Both the position numbers and the translations under genes were made by a program. A DNA stretch of 64,000 nt from Podospora pseudocomata (lineage: Eukaryota; Ascomycota; Sordariomycetes; Sordariales; Podosporaceae): positions 3,100,001 through 3,164,000 of the forward strand of contig NC_085888.1 in assembly GCF_035222375.1 (NCBI RefSeq). The letters are read 5' to 3'. Under the pieces are notes generated by a model, which saw only the letters and a program-made list of their open reading frames with translations, ran no database searches and was not told the DNA's origin. Each line of letters begins with the position of its first letter. Position 1 is the stretch's first letter. Positions 57,249-64,000 of this stretch are shown piece by piece.

Positions 57249-58163
57249 CTACTTTGAATGCAATTTCTGTGCAGCTCCAACCGTCGTCTTGTTCGTCTTG
57301 CCAGCCTGGCGCAGGAAATACAGACTCAACGTAGTCATGATCACCATCAACGCCCAACGCTCGCTCAGCTCCCTTGTGCGACCAGCCTGTTTCAACTCCA
57401 ACGTGCATGGATGTTTCCACTTCAGCACGTTGCTAAAGACCACCTCGGCGACAGTCTGAACTTTACTCTCAGCCGCGGGCAGCCATGAGGCGGAGGCTGC
57501 TGAGCGTGACGATCCCGCCTCGGATAAGGGTCGGCTAGCGTTACCAGGTGCAAGACGGTACAACGTGTACACAGTTCCCGTTTCAGCGTGCTCCTCCGCT
57601 TAGCCACTCTTGTTCTAGTTGTCGTTGCTGCTACCTCTGCTAGTCTTCCGCCACTCAAACGCCTCCCTCATCATCCTCTTCACGCCGACCTCAATCTCGA
57701 ATCCAAAGGCCACGCCATGCTCCTTGCTAGTGGTGGAGTGCACCACCTCGGTGATCATGTCGCGGGGATTCTTCTCCTGATATAGCGGGGGAAGCTTTAC
57801 CGCCGTCTTTGGCCTGAAAAGCTGGACGAGAAGCGGCAGCGGAAACTAATCCCCCGTGGCAGCGAGTATGGGGCTCTTGAGGCTGGTTCCGTTGCGGAGG
57901 TAGTAACCGGGTTCGAAGTGAAGGGAGCCGCGGGGAGTGAAGCCGAAGTGTGCCTCGACGAGGTAGAGAAAGCCGTCTTCGCTGGCACCGCAGAGCTTGA
58001 CTGTCTTTAGCGCGCTGACTACTCCTGAGAAATTGCTGTGGAGGTTCATTATGGATGGAAAGGGGCGGTATCCGATGAAGGCGGCACTGGTAGGGAGAAA
58101 CGTCGATGCATGGTCGGAGTCAGCGCTCTCAGATGAGCGTTTTCCATTATCTGTGCTGGCCAT
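57249..58163 (-). pseudogene. Fungal conserved hypothetical gene silenced by three in-frame stops
   Basis: A single minus-strand frame of 305 codons runs without any frame shift from MASTDNGKRSSESADSDHA to VGAAQKLHSK. It contains the family features PSIMNLHSNFSG, HGVAFGFEIEVGVKRMMREAF, EWRKTS and a terminal LSERWALMVIMTTLSLYFL segment. The frame is interrupted at only three codons: TAG at about 57846, TAG at 57612-57614 and TAA at 57600-57602. All three are single C-to-T changes from a Gln codon (CAG or CAA), in a CpA context on the coding strand, which is the target of RIP. I know this kind of fungal protein only as hypothetical. Readthrough or an undetected intron cannot be ruled out, but three stops make a normal product unlikely. 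Confidence 0.65.
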
Positions 58164-58660
58164 GACTGGCCGAGCCAGGTTAGGTTTCCCGAGCCCAATA
58201 GGTAGGTACCTATTCAGCTGGTACCTAGCTCTTCGATCGAGTCTTTGCTACGGTGCCGGACCATTGTCACGGTGTGCGCGAAATCCCCGAGCTTGCGAAA
58301 TGCTACCTAGGTGACTAAGGTAGGCATATTGATCGGTAGGCCATCATTTCGACTTGACTTCAACGCTGACTGAAGTGACTAACCGAAGCAGAGAGGGGTG
58401 TTTAATACCAATCCATGGGTGATTTGAACTTAGCATGTAACTAGATATTATCGTCTGGACAGAAGAGAGATACCCAAAAGAGCTTACCAGTGAGATATCA
58501 CGAAGAACACATAATCCATCTGCGCCACTCACAAAAGCTTTGCCCCGGACAACCCCAACGTCACATACACCACCCACCAGCTGCCAACCCAAGCCACTCA
58601 ACCATACACTCAGCCCAGCCCAACCCCACTATATAATTCCAAGTCCCAAGTTAGCATTCC
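58164..58660. other. Intergenic
   Basis: About 500 bp; no recognisable element. Confidence 0.45.
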
Positions 58661-58736
58661 GTGGACGCGGTAGTACAGCGGTTAGTACATTCCCGAGTTC
58701 GAGCGAAGACCCAGGTTGACTCCTGGCCCGGCCACA
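58661..58736 (+). pseudogene. Degenerate tRNA-like sequence
   Basis: A canonical-looking D arm (GGTAGTACAGCGGTTAGTACA) and a T arm reading CCAGG-TTGACT-CCTGG, which lacks the C of TTCRA, lie between ends GTGGACG and CGGCCAC that pair 6 of 7. The anticodon arm (TTCCCGAGTTCGAGCGAA) does not close properly, and two bases are extra next to the acceptor. It is most likely a decayed tRNA gene. Confidence 0.5.
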
Positions 58737-58871
58737 TAACGTCTGCTTGTTCTTCCAGCGTTACTTTTTTGTATTTTTCTTTTGCCCTAACACCACCTTG
58801 TCTGACTGTAACCATCTAATCTTATCCTATTCATTTGCTCTGTTCAGCCTGGCTTCAAGAAAAAGCTCCGC

Positions 58872-59881
58872 TTAGTCTTTGACAGCGAAGATCTTATAAG
58901 ATCCTGTAAATCATGTCAGCTACCGTGCTCTGGTCTCCTCTATACGCAAGAATGCTAACTTACCGACGAACTCATTGAGATCTGACCTCCCCACATCACT
59001 GCTATCGGTAGTGGCAGAAGAACAAGATGGCGTCGCTTTCTTGGCCTCATCCCCACCATCGCAAGCAGAAACAGCGGCAACAGGTCCACAACAGTCCCCA
59101 GACTTTTTGGTCCCATCCTCGTTGGTGTCCAAATAGACATTCAGATCGGCCTGTGTATCCGTGATGACCGAGTCTTTGAACCCCGCCTCCCTGAACCAGT
59201 TCTGATAGTCGGCAACCTCGGCGGCACCGGCAATACATCCAACGTACATGGCAACATCCTTTCTCAGCTGATCCGGCAGGGGCTTCTTGGCAAGAATGTC
59301 CGACACGGCAACCCTTCCACCGGGCTTCAGAAGACGGTACATCTCCTTGAAGACAAGATTCTTCTCTTCGTATGGGACCAGGTTGATCACGCAGTTTGAG
59401 ATGATGAGGTCGGCAGTAACGTCTGGGAGAGGGACAGAGGTGATATTGCCTTTGATGAAGGTGACGTTGGAAACCGAGCTGCCGCGGGAGGCCTTGATCT
59501 TTTCGGCGCGGGCGAGCATTTCCTAGCAACCTTGTCAGCGGTGTGTTGAGAGAACGCGGAAGTTGCCGGATAAGAACGGACATCATTGATGTCTACGCCA
59601 ATGGCTCTTCCACTAGAACCAATCTTTGTCGCGGCGAGGAAGATGTCGAAGCCTGCACCGCTGCCTAGGTCGATGACCGTCTCGCCCTCTTTGAGGCTGG
59701 TAATGGCAAGTGGATTGCCGCAACTGAGACCCAGGTTGGCGTCTTCGGGGATGTTGGATAACTCGTCCTCGCTGTATCCGAATGACTTGGCCACACTCTC
59801 TCCGTACTTTGGGGCCGCCGTTCGAGAGGCACTGCTGTAGTGCTCCCGGACTTGGGCGTAGATCTGCTCGGTTGAATCCAT
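58872..59881 (-). CDS. arsM: Arsenite methyltransferase (ArsM/AS3MT)
   Basis: Three exons (59881-59582, 59522-58964, 58903-58872), both introns 59 nt, give 296 residues. The last exon of 32 nt adds [10 protein letters not shown], the normal C-terminal ending of the family, and confirms the model. SAM-binding motif [11 protein letters not shown] is at ~69-79. The three conserved arsenic-binding cysteines are present: Cys54 (GLSCGNP), Cys144 (NCVINLVP) and Cys196 (YVGCIAGA). Extra cysteines (SGDCCGP, SACDGG, PSCSS) lie in a variable C-terminal segment. The enzyme adds methyl groups from SAM to arsenite, making mono- to trimethylated arsenicals, a detoxification route. The first intron has an unusual GTCCGT donor. 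It is divergently arranged with a bZIP factor, which suggests a link. Cytosolic, no targeting signal. Confidence 0.92.
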
Positions 59882-60321
59882 GCTTGGATGTTCAATAGAA
59901 GTTCATAAAAGGCAGGTCGTGTAGGACAATCCGACAATATAGAGGCCGCTGTGAAGACCAGACTACCTGGTGGTTCTGAGAAGTTGTTGTGCGAAACCGA
60001 AAGTTAGGATCAAAACCGGAGTCCTAGAAAAGGGTATTTATCTTTGTTGATCCCCACTCTTTACTAAGACTGATTCTCGTGAGGTGCATTTGATGTGCTG
60101 CGTGTTGTCGAGGTTTGAGTGGTATGTCATTGAAAGTGGACCAGGTCTGGTTAGCGCGAGGTCCACTAGATGACGCGCCAGCCCAATGTGGAAAAGATTT
60201 GGTTTGTCACCGGAATCTTGCCCAGTGCTCGCCCGTCCTCACCAATTCCCTTCATCTGCCTCGTCTAGATCTGTACCAACCTGGCTTCGCTCCCGATATT
60301 TGACCCTGATTGCCTGCAAAC
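59882..60321. promoter_or_regulatory. Divergent promoter of arsM and the bZIP gene
   Basis: Only 440 bp separate the two start codons, so both promoters lie here. I find no certain AP-1-type site (TTAC/GTAA-like repeats) by eye. A TTACTAA at about 60062 on the + strand is close to a Yap-type recognition sequence (TTACTAA). Confidence 0.5.
60062..60068 (+). promoter_or_regulatory. Yap/AP-1-like site TTACTAA
   Basis: TTACTAA is a recognition sequence of the Yap family of fungal bZIP factors (TTAC/GTAA half-sites). It lies between arsM and the bZIP gene, about 180 bp from the arsM start and 255 bp from the bZIP start. A 7-base match occurs often by chance, so this is only suggestive. Confidence 0.35.
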
Positions 60322-60942
60322 ATGCCACGCCAGCCTACATTTCAAAGCAGTATCACCAAATTTTCAGCCAAACCTCCAGGCCACGACGCGGCGCGCCAGC
60401 GAGAGAACCAGCGACGTCATCGTGCCAGAGTCAAAGGGCGTATATGTGATTTGGAGGCCGCATTGGCCAGTACCCAAAGCAAACTAGACGATGCGCTGAA
60501 GCAGATCGAGGAGCTCCATGCCGAAATCTCCCGACTACGTGCTCTCCAGCCTCCCACCCTCCAAGCCAACGAAACGTCAAGCTTGATCACCTGGCACGCT
60601 GGCGTCGATTCATCAGACATCCAAGAGAGCTTTAATGATATCAACGATGTCCCAGAGCCGATGCCGGACAGTCCTATACCGGCGTCACCCCAATCTACCG
60701 CCGCCATTGAAGACTCGAATAACGATGGCCCTCTTCTTCCCCCAACACATCCTGATGAATCAACCATTACCTGTCGTGACGCCTATGCTATAATAAAGGA
60801 CCGGAACACATCAGACTTAGACTCGGAGACGATGAACCAATGGCTTAAACCCGGATTTCGGCGAGCTGCAGTCCCTGGATCTGGCTGTCGGATCGAAACA
60901 CATGTCTTGTTTGCCTTCATTGACCACATCACATCAACCTGA
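60322..60942 (+). CDS. bZIP transcription factor
   Basis: Single exon, 206 residues. The basic region RQRENQRRHRARVKGRICDLE at ~27-47 is followed by a heptad leucine-type coiled coil (LEAALASTQSKLDDALKQI, EELHAEISRLRAL), which together define a bZIP DNA-binding and dimerisation domain. The remaining acidic, Pro/Ser-rich region resembles an activation or sensing domain. A Cys near the end (PGSGCRIETHVLF) and one before it (TITCRDAY) could be redox- or metal-sensitive, but a Yap1-like Cys-rich domain is not present. Placed head-to-head with arsM and 173 bp before the VOC gene, it is a candidate regulator of that group. Regulation of its neighbours is inference. Confidence 0.85.
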   Translation: MPRQPTFQSSITKFSAKPPGHDAARQRENQRRHRARVKGRICDLEAALASTQSKLDDALKQIEELHAEISRLRALQPPTLQANETSSLITWHAGVDSSDIQESFNDINDVPEPMPDSPIPASPQSTAAIEDSNNDGPLLPPTHPDESTITCRDAYAIIKDRNTSDLDSETMNQWLKPGFRRAAVPGSGCRIETHVLFAFIDHITST

Positions 60943-61115
60943 GACACGACTACAAAAGAATGGTGTCAGTTCAAATCTCATAATCATGCACGACAATCAC
61001 ATGCCAGCCTGCAATTGGCCAACGAGCAGAAGCACCTGGGGTGGGGCTCGACATCAACCTTCAGGATTTATCTCGCGTGATCTTCCCGGTTGCACCGCAT
61101 ACAACAACTACCAGA
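60943..61115. other. Short intergenic between bZIP and VOC genes
   Basis: 173 bp; the VOC gene's promoter or a shared transcript could lie here. Confidence 0.4.
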
Positions 61116-61568
61116 ATGACACACTTCAACCCTCTAGGTCACATCTCTATCGGGGTGCGTGACTATGTTGTCTCCCGGGCCTTTTACACGGCGGTTCTGG
61201 CGCCTCTCGGCCTCCGACTCGTGTACGACAGCGGACCTGTTTCCGACCCATCCACCGGCAAAGTCCGAACACTTGGGTACGGCCCGGACGAAGAGCATGA
61301 GCTTCTCAACATCTTCGAGCACCAGGACGCCGCCACCCCGGGACCGGGGTTCCACATCGCCTTCAATGCGCCGACCAGACAAGCTGTCGTCGATTTTCAT
61401 GCGAAAGCAATCGAGTTTGGGGGCACTGACAATGGGACACCTGGAGTGAGGGAGCACTATGGGAGGAATTATTTCGCTGCCTTTGTCGTTGATCCAGATG
61501 GTTGGAGGCTGGAAGCCGTTTGCAAGGTTCCCCTTGAGCAAGAAGAGCCTTCTGAGACAAGACGTTAG
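61116..61568 (+). CDS. VOC-fold (glyoxalase/bleomycin resistance/dioxygenase) protein
   Basis: Single exon, 150 residues, starting MTHFNPLGHISIGVRD. The vicinal-oxygen-chelate fold is recognisable: N-terminal GHISIGVRDYVVSRAFYTAVL with an expected metal-ligand His, a central EHELLNIFEHQD, GPGFHIAFNAPTR with a second His, and C-terminal FVVDPDGWRLEAVCK with the ligand Glu. VOC proteins include glyoxalases, ring-cleaving dioxygenases and antibiotic-resistance proteins. The bacterial arsenical lyase ArsI is also a VOC protein and needs a vicinal Cys-Cys pair; that pair is not seen here, so an ArsI role is not supported. The start at 61116 was chosen because it gives the full first strand. It lies on the same strand as the bZIP gene and within 1.3 kb of arsM. 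Confidence 0.82.
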   Translation: MTHFNPLGHISIGVRDYVVSRAFYTAVLAPLGLRLVYDSGPVSDPSTGKVRTLGYGPDEEHELLNIFEHQDAATPGPGFHIAFNAPTRQAVVDFHAKAIEFGGTDNGTPGVREHYGRNYFAAFVVDPDGWRLEAVCKVPLEQEEPSETRR

Positions 61569-62460
61569 ATGGGGTGGAAACACACCAGTCGTGCGATGCA
61601 GGACGGCGGATTACTAGTTGAAATGGCCATAACTGGGGCGAACACTGCTACTTGTTGTGTGTTCTACAGGTCACGTTTCTCCCACCTACCAGTCAGCCAT
61701 CACGTCACCATCTGAACATTTGGTCCGGCTCTTCACTTTCGGGCTTAATGGTATCATTCAGGGGTTCCTATAAGCGACCGTTTAACCCGGACCGCCGGTA
61801 TACGATCACTCGGTAGGCTGTTCCGAGTTTTGCGGGAATCTGGGGTGAAGCGGATGGATTTCATTGGGGCGGATATCTGCCATGATTGCCGGACTGAGAA
61901 ACCCACGATGCTACCACCCAAGACCCTGACGACGGTCCGATTAAGCTTTTTATAATCAGCCACCAAAAGTACAATTGTTACCTTTTCCCGGTCGTTGACT
62001 TGTCATAACTGGACTCGGCAAATGGAAGCGGCTCTTGGAGCTATCACATTGGGAATGTGCGGATGATAGCAAGCGTACAAAAACGTACTGACAAGGATCA
62101 ATTGGTGGAAATTCAGTTAACATCGTACTATTAAATCATATAGGACACTGGAGCACACGTTACCCGCGCTAATAGTATCATATGTGTCATATCTTGGATC
62201 TCGTAGGGCCGACTGGAATGTATCGAGCCGCAAGACCAGCATCCACAACGGCCCGGAACCATTCCGTGGCTAAGTAGATCGGGGCCGTGGTCCGAGAAAA
62301 TCAACATCACGCCTCTCTCGAGAGGCGGGATGTTCAAAACTCTCGTCATGATGGCCCTTGTCAAGGTTATAAAACCAACGGCTTGTCTCCCAGCCCCAAC
62401 ACCTGTCCAGCAGGCAAGATCATCATCGCCACCGGCCCAAACCCCTCCCCAACCGCAACC
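61569..62460. other. Intergenic, promoter of the GH12 gene
   Basis: About 890 bp. The right part carries a TATAAAA at 62368-62374. Other regulatory sites, such as carbon-catabolite elements, were not identified with confidence. Confidence 0.5.
62368..62374 (+). promoter_or_regulatory. TATA box of the GH12 gene
   Basis: TATAAAA lies 87-93 bp before the ATG at 62461, a normal spacing for a highly regulated secreted enzyme gene. Confidence 0.65.
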
Positions 62461-63338
62461 ATGAAGGTCTCCACCCTCCTCCTCGCCGCGGCCAGCATGG
62501 CCCAAGCCTCCAGTCTCATCCCCCGCCAGCGAGCCTCCCTCTGCGAGCTCTACGCCTACTGGTCCGGCAACGGCTACGAGCTCCTCAACAACCTCTGGGG
62601 CAAAGACGCGGCCACCTCTGGCTCCCAGTGCACCTACCTCAACGGCGCCTCCAACAACGGCATCTCGTGGTCCACAACCTGGACTTGGCAGGGCGCTCCC
62701 GACAACGTCAAGAGCTACCCTTACTCGGGCAGGCAGGTTGCCAAGGGGAGGAAGATCAGCTCCATCAACAGGATGCCGACGAGCGTCACGTGGAGGTACG
62801 ACAATGAGAATGTGAGGGCGAATGTGGCATATGATGTCTTCACGGCGGCGGATCCGGATCATCCTAATTACGGGGGGGATTATGAGTTGATGATTTGGTG
62901 AGTGCTTTTTCCCTGGACAGCTAATTGTTGGTGGGATCATGCTGACAAGAGGCGGGGGGCGATTGCGTAGGTTGGCGAGATATGGGAATGTTTATCCCAT
63001 TGGTACCAAGGAGCGGACCGTCACCCTTGCTGGGAGGTCTTGGGACTTGTGGGTGGGGTGGAACGGGGCTATGAGGGTGTACAGCTTTGTTGTTCCCTCG
63101 GGGACGGTCAAGAGCTTTAGCGCTGATGTGAAGGAGTTCTTCCGGTATTTGGAGAGCAATTACCAGTACCCGTCCAGTCAGCAGAACTTGATTGGTGAGT
63201 CCTGCACTATCTCCACGGCGAGGGGTGATGATTGGTTTACTGACTTTTGCTTGTGTAGTGTACCAAGTCGGCACTGAGGCCTTTACTGGTGGTCCGGCGA
63301 CTTTTACTGTCGATAACTTCTCTGCTGACTTGCAGTAG
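62461..63338 (+). CDS. Secreted endo-beta-1,4-glucanase, glycoside hydrolase family 12
   Basis: Three exons (62461-62897, 62971-63194, 63259-63338; introns 73 and 64 nt) give 246 residues. A signal peptide is evident (MKVSTLLLAAASMAQASS). The body shows GH12 landmarks: LCELYAYWSGNGYELLNNLWG, SWSTTWTWQG, SVTWRYDNENVRANVAYDVFTA and the catalytic Glu142 in YELMIWLARYG with the second Glu227 in YQVGTEAFTGG. Both are essential carboxylates in the family, as nucleophile and acid/base. Retaining enzymes of this family cleave beta-1,4-glucans, and some act on xyloglucan or mixed-linkage glucan. No carbohydrate-binding module is attached. Cys28 and Cys57 may form the conserved disulfide. Length is normal for the family, and the start lies at a clean ATG. 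Confidence 0.95.
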
Positions 63339-64000
63339 CGTGACAGAGACATGTTCGGGGATTGATTGATTACCGTAATGTCTCTTGTGGTGGTCATGTT
63401 TCTGGTTGGACAATGAAGGAATTATCATGATGCGAGGACATGTAGATATTGTATCTAGGATAACATCTTGTTTCATACGCACATTTGGCGGGTTTATCTT
63501 GCAAATCAGAGCAGCCTATGTCAACCCAGACATACTCATGATCGTGGCCCCGGCGGTGGACCAGCGATTCTTCCCATACCAGCAAGCAGGAGAATGCCCA
63601 ACAGGACCCAGATCCACCAAGGCCTTGACTTCTTTTCCTCTTGCTCAGGTGCCTCACCGGCTTCCGGTCAATGTTTAGTGCTTGTTGTTGACAATGATGG
63701 ATGATGGACTCTAACCTTTCGGACTCTTTGGCGGTTGCCTGGCCTGCCTTGTGTAGCTCGTGGCTTGAGTTCTCGCACTCGCTGTTCGAGTGTTTGCCAG
63801 TGAAGTCGTCGGCTGCTGCGGTCATGGCCTGCACTGCTGGGGTGCGCGCTGCTTCTAGGGTGCGCGCTGCTGAAGGGCTCGGGGCTGGTCTGCTCGCTAT
63901 TGTCGTCTTTTTTCGGCTGCATCTCCCATCACGTACTCCATTTTATCCATCCCAAACATGATGTCCCCTTTCTCTGGCACCACAACGTTGATGGACGATG
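63339..64000. other. Right edge; possible partial gene on the minus strand
   Basis: Minus-strand frames with coding-like composition run from about 63400 towards the window end, e.g. MTAAADDFTGKHSNSECENS and KESERLESIIHHCQQQALN. They could be exons of a gene continuing past 64000, but I cannot connect them or recognise a family. Confidence 0.3.

Noticed and set aside
61041-61115. Upstream in-frame extension of the VOC protein
   Set aside because: Uses a non-ATG or non-conserved start; the first beta strand begins right after the ATG at 61116.
62287-62460. Upstream extension of the GH12 frame
   Set aside because: It would bury the signal peptide and overlap the TATA box; the ATG at 62461 starts a clean signal sequence.
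1-64000. CRISPR arrays, bacterial operons, rRNA genes
   Set aside because: Not expected in this eukaryotic sequence and none was seen, including no dispersed 5S rRNA.

Overview
The window is nuclear DNA of a filamentous ascomycete, most likely a sordariomycete (Sordariales-like). The reasons: genes with several short introns of 50-110 nt carrying CTAAC/CTGAC-type branch sites and GTANGT-type donors; orthologues typical of fungi (SWF1, MRX8-like GTPase, FMC1, AHA1, PCL-type cyclin, CDK1 with PSTAIRE); fungal STAND/NACHT and DUF3433 families; and transposon remnants of the fungal Fot1/pogo and chromodomain Ty3/Gypsy types. Intron-containing genes were rebuilt by hand from splice signals, frame continuity and family motifs. 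No transcript or database evidence was available.

Layout. 1.5-12.5 kb is a compact housekeeping block: a RAP1-type telomere protein (-), the DHHC palmitoyltransferase SWF1 (+), a mitochondrial EngB-type GTPase (-) sharing a promoter with FMC1 (+), and a 1,224-residue unrecognised protein (-). A 3.7 kb stretch without convincing genes leads to AHA1 and a nitrilase-family hydrolase (both +). 19-36 kb is an accessory, decaying region: an intact 798-residue membrane protein of unknown function, then a badly frameshifted DUF3433 gene, tRNA-Ser(CGA), a broken STAND/NACHT (NLR-like) gene, two internally deleted Fot1/pogo-like transposons with TA target duplications, a CorA-like gene interrupted by the second of them, and a broken Gypsy integrase-chromodomain fragment. 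36-50 kb is gene-poor and holds only a PCL-type cyclin (-), with about 9.1 kb of apparently non-coding sequence upstream of it.

50-56 kb carries CDK1/cdc2 (-) and an AlkB-family dioxygenase (+) from a shared, repeat-rich promoter, then two small lineage-type proteins. tRNA-Thr(TGT) with an intron, a gene silenced by three in-frame stops and a degenerate tRNA-like sequence follow. 58.9-61.6 kb holds an arsenite methyltransferase (-), a divergent bZIP factor (+) and a VOC-fold protein (+), a plausible metalloid-response group. A secreted GH12 glucanase (+) closes the window.

The most interesting observations are a telomere-like double repeat 16 nt before the start codon of the telomere gene rap1; the arsM/bZIP/VOC arrangement; a gene whose only visible lesions are three stops, each one CpA-to-TpA change from a Gln codon, as expected of repeat-induced point mutation (RIP); and the transposon-riddled graveyard of STAND, CorA-like and DUF3433 genes, families tied to or typical of fungal accessory loci.
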